From: Adiantum capillus-veneris
Taxonomy: Eukaryota; Streptophyta; Polypodiopsida; Polypodiales; Pteridaceae
Assembly: GCA_014529385.2 (NCBI GenBank)
Contig: CM043953.1
Coordinates: 62,003,872 to 62,061,871 of the forward strand
Reading direction: 5' to 3'
Length of the DNA stretch: 58,000 nucleotides
The notes under the pieces were generated by a model, which was given only the letters and a program-made list of their open reading frames with translations, had not been told where the DNA came from and did no database searches. This document shows, piece after piece, positions 43,708 to 55,289 of the stretch (its first letter is position 1; each line of letters opens with the position of its first letter). The position numbers and the translations under genes are program-made.

Positions 43708-44635
43708 TGTTAGAGCTGGACACACCCCACGGAAACTAACTACTCGAAAGATTATCATTTTTTGTAATTATTCATTTATTGAGGAAACCCGATTTTTCAC
43801 CTTGTAAATATTGGGGCTTACAGAAGTTTCCAGATTGTATCCCAGTTTTGATAGATTGAGTAGATGGTTGATTTTGGAACTTTAGGGTTTGAGAATTGTA
43901 AGGTATTTATACCACTTTTTGACCTTAATGAAAAACCCTTTGTCATTTTTAAAAACAAGTTTTGAAGTCTGTGAGTGAGCGTACTGTGTACGAGAGAGAG
44001 TGCGAGCTTCATCTTTACGCTATGTGTGCACCTGTGGTCGGAATCGAGTGCGGAGAAGTGCAGCGTATTGCCCCCGACGAGAGCTACGCGCTGATACCTA
44101 CATTGCGCACGCACGGCCTAGTTTTGCGAGCTCCTTCTATGAGCTTCATCTGGTGATTCGGTGAGCATACGTTGTCCGATTTTGCATTGCATCATATCCA
44201 TGCGTTCACATTGAGTAGAGCTATACATTAGGCACTTTAGATTTTGGAAATGAAGACCTGCAAATTTCGGCCAGACATCCTACGTGATTTTGCACTGGGT
44301 GTTTTGGGTTGGGGTTTTGGTTCATAGACCTTAGGGAGAGCGACCTATTGGTATTATTAGGGTTTCCTTCAAGTTCTATGGTGTTTCGAGATTGTTTGAT
44401 GGGTGTTCGGCTCTAGAAAGCATTGTAGGAAGTTTCCTCTTATGCACTCTTGAAGGCTGTGACTTAGACAATTGGTAGAGACCTCTGTAAGAATTAGTTA
44501 GGAGTCGGTTGAGTGTAGGTTGACACCATATGCTTTCTTCCACACGCCTGCGGGTCGAGCTTCGTCCTTAGCTGACAAATCTTGTTAGGTGAGTTCTCGC
44601 TATGCTGACGTCCGTCGCGGCGTATCCGTCCAACA
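43708..44635 (+). repeat. 5' LTR of gypsy element 3 (start uncertain)
   Basis: The end is firm: ...GTATCCGTCCAACA just before the primer site. The start TGTTAGAGCTGG is a guess from TG and the purine run before it. It contains one half of the repeated palindrome (44,273-44,287). Confidence 0.5.
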
Positions 44636-44636
44636 T

Positions 44637-44654
44637 TGGTGCCGTTGCCGGGGA
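44637..44654 (+). other. Primer binding site, tRNA-Asp type
   Basis: TGGTGCCGTTGCCGGGGA, the common primer site of plant Ty3/gypsy elements. Confidence 0.85.
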
Positions 44655-46514
44655 CGAAAACCTTACGTAGGTGACCGAGACTAGTCCTTGAGGATAGGGA
44701 TTTTTGGCTTGCCAAGAGTCTCGTTTTACATTTAGATAGGATCAGAGGGTGGAGGACTCTCTAGGTCTTAGAGGGAGTCTAGGGAGCGTGTGTCTGGCCT
44801 AGATCCTTCGACTTAGGTAGAATTAGGTAGACTAAGATAGTTTTAGGTAGTAGTTGAGTTCTTGAGTAGGAGTTGGAGTGGTAGAAGCGGTAAGAGGAAA
44901 GATTGAGAGTCCGGAGAGGCCAGAAAGCAACCAAAACACCATTATCACCATTTCACATGATAAGTAGGAGTAGAGTAAGTAGGACATCATGATTCAGGAT
45001 CTAGAGTACTTCATGCATGTATACTTGCTTGGTAAAGTCATCACAAGTTTGTAAAAGACGCAAAAAGATGCAAAAGTGTGTTTGAAAGCCTAAGTGAAGT
45101 TCAAAAGTTACTGTGAGTGTTTCTGATAGAGCTACAGAGCATCAGGAGCATTTCTGTCAGGAAAAAAATTAATTTCAAGCCAGGAGACATCCTACGCGTA
45201 GGATGTCTACAGTCTAATGTGGTGGGAATTTTGGGATTTTGAGTTGACCAGTGTGTTCAGAAGGTGGGGTTCACCCTATTTTCAACTGGAAAGTGAAAAT
45301 TTGACCATATCTTGACAGGATGAGGCCAGATAGATTGAAATTGCCAAACATCCTACCCAAATCGTGCCAAAGCATTATTTTAAGACCAAAACCATAAGAT
45401 GGATGCATGAGCATGACTTGCATGATATATTGAGTGACTGAGAGGGGTTTCATCTCATTTGGGTGAGAAAATTGGGTTCAAAGCAGACTTTACCACTTTT
45501 GACTGAAAAAGGCAAGAACAGCTAAAATTGGGGACTTTTGAAATCCAAACCAAAATGTAAGCATACCACTGGGTTGCTGACATCAAGGGGAAGCTGTGGG
45601 TCAAGTCTGGGGTCAAACAGGCCAAAAAGACATCCTACGCGTAGGATGTCTTCTGTGTGATTTTGCACTCCAAACCAACTTTTGAGCATACCAAAGTGAT
45701 CAGCAACTCAAGGGGAGCCCGTGTTTTGAATTTGAAGCCATTCTGATGAAAATGACATTCTACGCGTAGGATGTCTAAAGCAAGAAATTGAAGCCATACA
45801 TTGACTGGGAGCATAGCAAGGTGTTGTATAGCCTAAGGCAAGCCTCCTGGTCAATTTTGGTCCAAATTGGAGTTGATTAGACTGATCAAGATCAACAACA
45901 GGCTATCGGAATAGATTTCTAATCCATTGACCAGCTTACAAGTGTCCAAATCAAAAAGTAAAAATAGATGTGGACTCAGCACATAAAGGGGAATCCATAG
46001 TGCAAAAATCCAGGCAAAACAAAGCAGGAGACATCCTACACGTAGGATGTCTACTGGGGCCTACTGAAGAGAAAATTTGACTGGGCTTAGACAGTGAGAT
46101 TCCATTTGGCTTAAGGGATCCAGAACTTCTTTCAGAAGTAAATTTGGACCTTGTTTGTCCATTTGACGGAGCAAAGACTGAATTCAGACTTTTGCACGTA
46201 AATCGAGCAACATCTGAGGGAAGTACAGTTCCGGAATAGCAGACCTAGTCCAGAACATCAGCAGTGTATAAAATACAGTAGTGGTTGAGATTAACTCTCC
46301 AGTTATAACAATCATTACTAAGATAACCTCTAGCAGATAAATGATTTGATTCGATTGCTGAAATTAAACGCTTGTGTACAAGTATATTCAGCAGCAAAGC
46401 AAGAAGTTGTGCGAAGACAGATCCTTTGCCAGGTGAGTGGTTGGATTTGTGATAAATTGATTGATAAGTTTGATGAATTTAAGATCAGGAAGATAAATTT
46501 TTAGAGACCAAAAG
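44655..46514 (+). other. Leader of gypsy element 3 with repeated 24-bp palindromes
   Basis: Palindromes at 45,185-45,208, 45,628-45,651, 45,754-45,775 and 46,029-46,052 sit in loosely repeated ~125-bp units (CCAAACCAA...GAGCATACCA...CAAGGGGA...palindrome). No ORF of note. Confidence 0.75.
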
Positions 46515-47489
46515 GTGGCAGGTGACCAAGGTAGTTTAGTGTCCACCGAGGAGAGTGTAACTCAGGCAAGGCAAGATCCACTAGCACCGATTATTGAGGA
46601 AGGTAGTGATACTGACACTTCATCAGATAAATCTTTCTTCATGATGGGTAGCCAACAGCCAGGAGGTTTCACCTATGACGGACCAATGCCAGGAGGAAGC
46701 ACCTCCCTAAATCCTTTGAATGATTCCAAGCTCACTGTGATCTTCTTAGAGGGAACAAACTCCAGGGGAGCCCTAGTCTATTCTGACTATCGAGGGCGCA
46801 AGTGCATTTGTATCGAAGAGAGGCTGGCTCAGAGATTGGAGATAATTCGAACCTATGATGATGAAGATAGATTCCGAGACGAAAAGGGGAACCACTATCT
46901 GATAGTCAGTAACCCTGAAGATTACAACAGATATGGAGATAATGTGGCGAAAGGGAAAATGGTTTCAGAAGCTCAAGAACTGCCACCAAACATTGATCGG
47001 TCCGGAGCTATTTTTATGTATGATAAGAAAACAACCAGGGTTCCAACTTATAATGAGAATGTGGGAATCTACAAGCATGAGAGTGAGGGTATAGTCTCTT
47101 ACTTTCACAGCAAAGAACCATACTTAAACGAATTAAGCAAAGAAAAGGTTCTTTACTTATTCTTTTATGAAACTGCTATGGGAAAGGGTATAATTTTTGT
47201 TGATAGATACGAGCGAGAATACCAACGTATTCTTCCAGAGGAGGTAGAAAGGGAAACAGGTCCAGGAGCATCAGCATATGCCCCGAAGGAAGTGTCAAGA
47301 GCCACCTACACCCCAAGCAAGTCGACAAATCCCTTTTCTGAAGAGTATGACGCTACCTCACAATCTACCCGACCGCAAGCATTCAATAACCAAAACCAAC
47401 CAGTAAATCAACCATCATTGCAGGCATGGCTTCAACAGAGTGCAACATTGGAACAAGACCAAAATCGAGATGGTTATCAAGCCGCATGA
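46515..47489 (+). CDS. Gypsy element 3, ORF before gag (324 codons)
   Basis: Uninterrupted. ATG 46515 (MAGDQGSLV). An acidic Ser/Thr-rich N-terminus is followed by a compact region (VIFLEGTNSRGALVYSDYRG; IFMYDKKTTRVPTYNENVGI; YLFFYETAMGKGIIFVDRYE) with two similar-looking halves of beta-type pattern, then a Gln/Pro-rich low-complexity tail. It occupies the N-terminal Gag position, and the capsid region follows after a stop, so it may be the matrix-like part of a long Gag. I do not recognise the fold. Confidence 0.6.
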   Translation: MAGDQGSLVSTEESVTQARQDPLAPIIEEGSDTDTSSDKSFFMMGSQQPGGFTYDGPMPGGSTSLNPLNDSKLTVIFLEGTNSRGALVYSDYRGRKCICIEERLAQRLEIIRTYDDEDRFRDEKGNHYLIVSNPEDYNRYGDNVAKGKMVSEAQELPPNIDRSGAIFMYDKKTTRVPTYNENVGIYKHESEGIVSYFHSKEPYLNELSKEKVLYLFFYETAMGKGIIFVDRYEREYQRILPEEVERETGPGASAYAPKEVSRATYTPSKSTNPFSEEYDATSQSTRPQAFNNQNQPVNQPSLQAWLQQSATLEQDQNRDGYQAA

Positions 47490-48725
47490 GGGCTAAGGGA
47501 TTTGCAAGAACCACCACTCTATTCAAGGTATCAAGGAGAGAGTAAGCCAAAGACTCAAGGGTCAATAGAGCTTGGAGGGCCACCCTTAGAATGAGTTGAA
47601 AGAGATGAACCATCTCTGGCGAGAACTATCAGAAATTATGGCTTAGGAGCACCACTGGGAGAGGAACCAGCCTACTATAGAAGACCTGAGGAGGTATATC
47701 GATTAGGACGTGGAGATCCAATGATGAGGTTTGTAGACCATCGTAGAATTAGACCTTCTCAAGTGCAAAAATGGGTAAACAAGAAATACACAGGAAACAG
47801 AGACCCAAGAGATCATGTAGCAGCCTTTGCGCGTGTAATTAGAGCCGAAGAGGTGTTAGACTTCCCTACCTAATTTGCAGGGTTTGGACTAACCCTACCT
47901 AATTTGCAGGGTTTGGACTAACCCTAGAGGATAGACTTCCCTACCTAATTTGCAGGGTTTGGACTAACCCTAGAGGATGACGCTGCCACTTGGTTTGACT
48001 CTGTAGAGCATAGAGACTTTGAGTCTATGGAGGAAGTGTTTGACAAATTTATCGAGGAATTCTCACAAAGGGGGATAGCTCATAATACCGTCTCACAAAT
48101 CCATAAATTCAAACAGAAAGATGAGGAATCTGTACGAAAGGCAGCCCTAAGACTAAAAAGATATGTTAAGTTTTGTCCTGTGGAAGAACTGCCAACTCAG
48201 TCCATACTTATGCTTATACTCATCCAAGGACTAAGGAATGCGGATCTCCAGAAAGACTTACATATGAAGAGGAGCACGATGTTGAATGAGTTGACCAAGG
48301 AGGCTCTTTACCTTGTGGACAATTGTGAAGTCTACAAAGAGGGGGAGTTCAAGGACCTTGACGACGATTCATCTTCACAACAAAGTGGAAGCAAGTCTTC
48401 TAAGACAACACCGAAAGGAGAAGTAGCTGTAAACCAAGAGCAGCTTGTAGATGAAGTGCTAAAAAAGATTAACTTGTACGCCAAACCCCAGGCTAAACAT
48501 CCCAAGTGGTGTGCTATTGAACAAAAATGGACAAACCATGGGACAGAGGAATGTTATTATAACAAGGGATATGTGAGAGAGAGACTTTACGCTCCCCAAT
48601 CTCCGGTAGCTTCTCCTCAAGTTCCACCAATGCCTAGGTATCAAGAAGGCAACCTACCAAGACTTGTAGGTGTAGAAAGACCACAACCGGTGTTGGGGCA
48701 ACAACCACCCCTACCAGGATTATGA
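47490..48725 (+). pseudogene. Gypsy element 3 gag capsid
   Basis: VQKWVNKKYTGNRDPRDHVAA, DDAATWFDSVE and FIEEFSQRGIAHNTVSQIHK follow the retrotransposon-gag pattern (Y.G..DP..H, A..WY..L, F...F...). A triplicated CTACCTAATTTGCAGGGTTT unit (about 47,868-47,970) disrupts the frame in the middle. 48,027-48,725 is open. Confidence 0.8.
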
Positions 48726-48726
48726 T

Positions 48727-49607
48727 CAGTTGGTATAAGATACACACCAACCGTAACCGAATCAGAAGATAAGGCTCTGGTACCTATGCATGCATATTAT
48801 GAAGATCCCAACGGATATGCAACGAACTCTGTCTATTATCCACCGGAAGAACCCTCGACACCAGAACCATGGAGCATGATAGGAAGTACATGACCACCAA
48901 CAGCTGCACAGGCAGCAGGAGAAGGAAGATATAGCTTAGATGAAGGAACATTGTTGTTCATAGCCAATGGAGGCATGGACGGATAGAGACATGCATACCA
49001 ACAAAGAGGAGCTCAAGGAGCACCTCAACAACCCAAGGGACTCTGCTACAAGTGTGGTGGAGACCATTGTCTAAGAGACTGACCTCATGATGAAATCATT
49101 AGAGTCAGCACATATTGCACCGAGTGTGGATTTACTCATTTGATTCCCGATTGCCCTAAAAACCCGAGTAAAGGAGCAAAAACCACCTTGAACATGCTAG
49201 AAACAGTACCTTCCGGTGGAGGGTCGGAAAATGAAACAATCATACCTATTCAGGCAGCAACACGATCCCAAGCTCAAAGAATGATGAACGAACCCACAGT
49301 TGAAAAGCCAAAAACCGATGCCCAAAGTTCAAAAACGAAAAATCAGAGAAGCACTTGGAAAGCTAGAAAGGCGCGGATGAAAGGCAGGAAAGAACGAGAG
49401 CAAACAGCTCTATCCAAGGAGTTAAAACATACAAAGGATAGATTAGAGCGGTTAGAGGATCTAGCTAGCTTAAGCTCACACACCACGGCAACCATAGCAC
49501 CCAAGGAAATAGTAGAGCCCAAAAGTGCAGAATCAGGAGGATCTGTACTGGTAGACAAGGTAAATGAGCAGTTGGATGCGCTTCTAAAAGCCTATAAGCC
49601 AGACTAA
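48727..49607 (+). pseudogene. Gypsy element 3 nucleocapsid with two zinc knuckles
   Basis: CYKCGGDHCLRD and CTECGFTHLIPDC (about 49,030-49,155) form two CCHC-like knuckles, the first lacking its last Cys because of a TGA. A Lys/Arg-rich and coiled-coil-like tail (KARMKGRKEREQTALSKEL) follows to 49,607. Confidence 0.65.
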
Positions 49608-49636
49608 AAAAGAATCAAACCCAGGAGCAAAGGTGG

Positions 49637-50743
49637 ATGATTTATCCATATGCGGAAATAGAAAAAGAAAGGTTGGAAATGTGTAAAAAGATGATTGAAA
49701 CAGCTCAATCATTGATGGAAGACCCGCTAGGTAAACTTGCAAATTTGCATGAAGCACCAGCTCCAGCCCCTATCCATTCAACTTTAGAGGAACAAGTAGA
49801 AACAAAGGAAAGACTCACTAATGCCTATGAGTCCAGAGGAGAGCCTATCATAGTGCCAAATACAACAGAGGAGGCAAGTGACGGGTTCCGGCCTATAACA
49901 TTGACAGAAATGGGTAAAGACTGTAACGGTCTAGATGATCTATGGAAGCAAATCCGTGAGGCCAACGAGGCTAATAGGATGAGTAACCACATGAATATCA
50001 CGAGAAAAGAAAAGAATGTAATCTTACCTCCTATTGAAGAATTTGAGGCAAGGTCACAAATGAACTTTGAGATACATTCACAAGGGGGAGACCAAGGATC
50101 AATTAGTTCGGGGCACAGCCAACCAGACTCGCTGAAAACTTTACCCTCTTACCTGGGAGAGTATGAAGCCAAGTCTGAAGTGAGATCAATCCCATCTCAA
50201 AGACTTTCTTCTAACAAAGTGATGGATTCGCAAGGATTGATTGAGTTATTATCCACCCCGGTGGCATGCACAATCACATTAGCAGAACTCCTAAGGTTAC
50301 GACCAAACATGTGGACCACAATAGGTAAATGCCTAGAAAAATTTGGAGTAAGAGACCCCACCTTGAGGCTACAAGAAGGGATTAGAGAGTTGGACAGGCC
50401 TCAACTAAACACTAGGCCAGTACCATTAAAAAAGGTTGGAGAGTATTGCGAGGGAGAAGATGAAAACACCACGCTACCAATAGAATTCCAAGGAGTAGTT
50501 TCCAAAGCTATTCTTGACAGTGGAGCGGGAGTTGCTATCACCACCAAGGAAATCTGGAAAAAATGGGGAAAACCAGCTTTAAGAGCTACTAGAATGAAAT
50601 TGCAATTGGCAGATGGGTTCATGGAGAAGCCACTAGGACTCTTAGAAAAGGTGATTGTCACTTCGTGCGGGATCGAGTATGAGCATACATTTGCGATAGT
50701 CGATTTTGACAAAAAGAACAATTATGAGATCATCTTGGGATGA
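49637..50743 (+). CDS. Gypsy element 3 linker and aspartic protease
   Basis: A long hydrophilic linker, then AILDSGAGVAITT (active-site DSG, about 50,510), LQLADGF and IVDFDKKNNYEIILG, the retropepsin order D-S-G ... ILG. It is open for 368 codons, then a TGA stands where GRPF is expected (GxPFMRQL continues in frame). It cleaves Gag-Pol in an intact element. Confidence 0.8.
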   Translation: MIYPYAEIEKERLEMCKKMIETAQSLMEDPLGKLANLHEAPAPAPIHSTLEEQVETKERLTNAYESRGEPIIVPNTTEEASDGFRPITLTEMGKDCNGLDDLWKQIREANEANRMSNHMNITRKEKNVILPPIEEFEARSQMNFEIHSQGGDQGSISSGHSQPDSLKTLPSYLGEYEAKSEVRSIPSQRLSSNKVMDSQGLIELLSTPVACTITLAELLRLRPNMWTTIGKCLEKFGVRDPTLRLQEGIRELDRPQLNTRPVPLKKVGEYCEGEDENTTLPIEFQGVVSKAILDSGAGVAITTKEIWKKWGKPALRATRMKLQLADGFMEKPLGLLEKVIVTSCGIEYEHTFAIVDFDKKNNYEIILG

Positions 50744-51583
50744 CCATTCATGCGACAATTGAAAATGGTCCAAGATTGGGGTTATGACCACATATACCTC
50801 AGACATGGCGAGACAACAACTAAAATACACCTAAAAGACCATAGTTACAAAGATGTGAACCAAACACCTGTGGAAGAGTTTGATTCAGCTACAGTAGCCG
50901 GATCGGAACTCCCAGCATGGTTAGGGCAACAAAAAAACCTATGGATGTGCGGAGCTTCACATTGTGGAAGCTTAAGAAGGGAGGAATGAGTCTTAGAAAG
51001 AGTGATTGAGGACAAGGAGTATATTCCGGAACCTTTCCTTGAAGATGCCTTGGAACCTCTAGAATGGGAACACATACTAGCAACATTGGATATCTGTACC
51101 ATTACAGATAGCCCAAAAATAAAATTTTGCGATAAGGATGGCTATGATGTGCTACCCTACTACATGGTAAACATTATACCAAGAGAAGATGAGACGATAG
51201 AACCACCAGGGTAAGAAGAGTTTTATAACTCCTCTGAACATCTGGAAGTAGATGATGATGTAGATAATGAGTGTTCAGACACCTCAAGTGAGCGCGGAAG
51301 GGACATCGAGAATATCAAGTTTTATGATTTGCTAATCAGCACCCTAGACGCCAGGAACACTATAGGAGGAAACGAGAAGGAAACAAAGCAAGAAAGAACT
51401 TGATGCCCAGGATAAAAGGTAAAACTCACTATTTGATGCTTGTAAAAGCAGAGGATTGTATAAAAGATCAAATATCATGAAGATTCTCAAAAGGGCGGCT
51501 ATACATGGTTGCCTCTCATAAGAGAGGGCAACCCTTTTGGCCTATAAAAGAAGGCCATTTCTACACACATTTCACACCCAACT
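50744..51583 (+). pseudogene. Gypsy element 3, decayed protease-RT linker with insert-like repeats
   Basis: Frame-broken continuation (PFMRQLKMVQDWGYDHIYL). From about 51,505 there are TATAAAAGAAGG and a triplicated ACACATTTCACACCCA word that replace the usual start of RT. The repeats look like a small foreign insert or local amplification. Confidence 0.45.
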
Positions 51584-52917
51584 TTGTCTCTACACACATT
51601 TCACACCCAACAAACTTACACACATTTCTCACCCATTGTGGTAGTTCCCAAAAAGAACAAAAAACTGCGAGTGTGTGTAAACCTCAAAAAGGTAAATGCA
51701 GCCACCATAAGGGATAATTATTCCTTGCCAATCACAGAACATGTACTTGAGCGGGTGGCCGAAAAGCGGGCTTATTCCTTTCTGGATGGGTTTTCAGGAT
51801 ACAACCAACTGGCAATTGCAAGGGAGGATCAACACAAAACAGCGTTTGCCACAGAATGGGAAATTTATGCGTATTGAGTTATGCCTTTTGGCTTAACTAA
51901 TGCCCCAGCTACCTTCCAAAGGTTAATGACACAAGCGTTCAAAGAATACCTGAGAATATTCTTAGAAATATACATGGATGATCTTTGTGTACACTCTCTT
52001 CTACGAGAGGAACATATTGACCATTTGCAAAAGGTATTTGAAAAATGCAGGACATATCAAATCTGTCTTAACTCGGAAAAGTGTATCTTTATGGTTAAGC
52101 AAGGCCGCATCTTAGGACACATTGTCTCAAGAAATGGCATAACACTGACCTAGACAAAGTCAAAGTCATAGTAGACCTATCCAGGCCTACTAATGCTAAA
52201 CAAGTGCAATCCTTCATGGGACACTGTGGATATTATCGAAGATTCATATACATGTATGCGGTCATTGCACAACCTCTGTATCATTTGCTAGTCAATTTTG
52301 ATTGGACCGAGGAGTGTGAAACTTCATTCCAAAAGCTAAAGGAAAACCTTATATCAACACCCGTACTTAAAGCACCGGATTGGGAAAAGATATTCCATGT
52401 TCACATTGATGCTTCTGCATATGCAATCGGAAGTATTCTGGCTCAACCTGGAGATGGAACAATGGATTTTCCAGTGTGTTATGCATGCCGACAGTTAAAC
52501 AGTGCGGAAAAGAACTACACAACCACCGAACGAGAAGGGTTAGGAATGATTCATGCTGTAAAGAAATTCCGGCATTATTTGCTGGCAAACAAATTTGTGT
52601 TCTTTACAGATCATCAAGATCTTTTGTATCTGGTAAATAAACCATGCAATACAGGGAGAATTGTATGCTGGTTTATTATATTGCTAGAGTTTGATTTCAC
52701 AGTGGTGGTCAAAAAGGGTAAAACCCATCTACGAGCAGATCATCTTTCAAGGATACACAACGGGGAAGCTCCTGAAGGAGTAGATGATGACATACCAGAT
52801 GGTTATCTTTTCAATGTTGAAATGATACCCAAATGGTCACAAAAAATTGTTAGCATTATTTCCTCTGGAAGTAGGTTTGATAATACGGAGTACAGATCCA
52901 AACAACAAACAATTTGA
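51584..52917 (+). pseudogene. Gypsy element 3 reverse transcriptase and RNase H
   Basis: VVVPKKNKKLRVCVNLKKVN, YSFLDGFSGYNQL (Asp), VMPFGLTNAPATFQ, EIYMDDLCVHS (YMDD), ILGHIVSRNGI, FMGHCGYYRRFI; RNase H VHIDASAYAIGSILAQ (Asp), EREGLGMIHAVKKFRHYL (Glu), FFTDHQDL (Asp). Stop at 51,878 and a frame break at about 52,150. Lineage within gypsy not determined. Confidence 0.88.
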
Positions 52918-53064
52918 CAAACAAAAAACTTCTAGTTGATAGTAGCAGGACGGTTGTATCATCTAGGATCGGACCAAATCCTACGATTATGTATAAATCC
53001 AGAAGAATTCGAATGCTACCTTGAAGAAGCACATATCTAGGATTGTGCATTTCATTGTTCAACA

Positions 53065-54470
53065 GTGAAAACACACCAGAGACTGAAACACTTAGGGGTT
53101 TATTGGCAAACTATGTATGTCGACACACATTCTTATGTTACCAATTGTACTATATGTAGTGCCAAACGACCAGTGGATCACGCGACATTGTTTCAGGTAA
53201 ACATTGCACCTGCATGGAGTCAATATATCATTGATTTCTTAACCACCAAGACGTTTTCTGAGAACATCACAAGAGCACGGAAAAGGGCTATAGAGCTAGA
53301 AGCTCGTGACTTTCAGTTAATTGGGAACCAACTCTATAAGCGAGGAAAGGACAATCAACTTAGAATCTGTGCAAGTGAAAGCGAATACCTGCTGATTCTA
53401 GAACATGCACATAGCGGAATAAGTGGAGGCCATTTTTTGGGTGATAAGATGGAAAAAATTGTCTTAACCCGTAGGTATATGGTGGCCTACATTGCACATG
53501 GATGCTGAGGAGTTTGTAAAGCGTTGTGACGCATGTCAGCGCACTAAGGTGCCGATAAAGAGAGATGAGATGCCACTATGGCCAATGATGGGAGCAAGAG
53601 CATTTTCAAAATGGGGCATTGATTTTGTGGGACCTATCTCACCCCCTGCATATCCCATACCCAATATATCATTGTGGCTACGGACTATCTCACAAAATGG
53701 GCGGAAGCCAAGGCAACGCAAAAAGCAGATGCACGAACTACTGCACAATTTTTGTATGAAAATGTTTTTATACAATACGGTTTACCAATAGAAATTGTCA
53801 CTGATCGTGGGACACATTTTCTTAATGACGTCATTGAATATCTGCTAGAGGAATTCATGGTCATACATAGGAAATCTGCTCCATACCATCCACAGGCCAA
53901 TGGACAAGCTGAGGCCACAAATAAAACACTATGCACGATTCTCACTAAAATAGTGTCTGAGTCAAGAACAGATTGGGATCAATAGCTACACTCAACCCTA
54001 TGGGCATACAAGGTAACTTACAAAACATCGATAGGAACAACACCGTACAACATGGTGTTTGGCCTAAATGCTATACTACCCATAGGGTTTTTAATTCCAA
54101 CTCTACGAGTAGCGAAACACTTAGAATGGACAGGGCATGAGATCTCTTCAAGAATAAATGATCTTGAAAAGCTAGATGAACTCCGCTTGAGAGCTGTAGC
54201 TTCAATATATGCTAAAAAGAGAAGACAAAAAGAGTTTTTTGACAAGCATGTGCGCACTAAAGAGTTCAAAATAGGTGATTATGTACTTGTTTATACTTTG
54301 AAGCAACATGCTAAGAAACTTAAAAAGTGAGGGATAGGACCCTTTGTGATTAGTGATCTATGACAAAGTGGAGCTGTTAAGCTTGCTACATTAGCAGGTG
54401 AAGAAATGTTGAACTGGATTAGTGGATGTCGACTGGAGAAATATCATTTACCACTCACACAGGATATGCT
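53065..54470 (+). pseudogene. Gypsy element 3 integrase
   Basis: Zinc region EHAHSGISGGHF...CDACQRTK; catalytic KWGIDFVGP (Asp), EIVTDRGTHF (Asp), PYHPQANGQAEATNKTL (Glu); AYKVTYKTSIGTTPYNMVFG; C-terminal domain with YVLVYTLKQHAKKLKK. Three frames are used and stops occur at about 53,508, 53,660 and 53,985. Confidence 0.88.
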
Positions 54471-54599
54471 TCAATAAATTCATCAAGGAAAACAACGAAT
54501 AAAGGAAAAACAGAGAGTACGAGAAGAAGCTCAAGCAGAAGCAAAAGAACGCATTGCAAAACGAAGACTTTTGCGGACAACAACAACAAAGTGGAGCAC

Positions 54600-55289
54600 A
54601 ATTGCCAATCAATGCCATTCAACTAACGAAGTTGGATGAAGACACAGAGGAGCCAATAATTGTAGTCAAAGTGGGTAGCAATCAAGTTGAATCGACGGGC
54701 ATTGCTTGATTCTGGAGCTCAAGCAAATTTGATCTGTTACGGATTATACCAACAACTCAAATCCACAGGTCAACTTCATCCTACTCCTCAAGTGCTGGAA
54801 AGTAGTACATCACACTCGTTGAAAACATTGGGCTGGACTATATTGCATGTACAAGTACATCAATATATTTACCCACACAAATTCTATGTGGTAGAGGATG
54901 AAAGCACACAACACCCAATGATGTTGGGACAACGTTGGCAAAAAGAGTACAATGTGCAGATCTATTGGAATGTGAATGCAGTCAAAATTCAACATGCACA
55001 TGAACAACAGGTAATAGCCTTTGCTCAGCAATACCGGAATAATCAACTGCCAGCCATGCAATCACTGGAAAAAGAGCCAAAAGCAAGCATGCCACCAAAC
55101 AACAACATGATAACCAAGGCCAACAGACATGTAAAATCCAACCATGCTAACTACATACATACGAAGTCACCGACCGCAATGCAAAGATCTAGATTACCAA
55201 ACAAGGGAAACAAGTATGGATGCGGAAGGATAGAAATGACATGGCAGACAAACAACAATGCAACGAAAGACTTCAACCGAAGCAGATAG
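54600..55289 (+). pseudogene. Gypsy element 3 downstream ORF with second retropepsin-like domain
   Basis: After integrase, EEPIIVVKVGSNQVE leads (one-base frame change at about 54,690) into RALLDSGAQANLICYGLYQQ, then LGWTILHVQVHQYIYPHKFYVVED and HPMMLGQRWQKEYNVQIYW. The order beta-strand, D-S-G-A, flap, xxLGxxWL/Q is that of retropepsin-like proteases. It differs from the pol protease of the same element at 50.5 kb. The remainder is Lys/Asn/Gln-rich. Confidence 0.65.
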
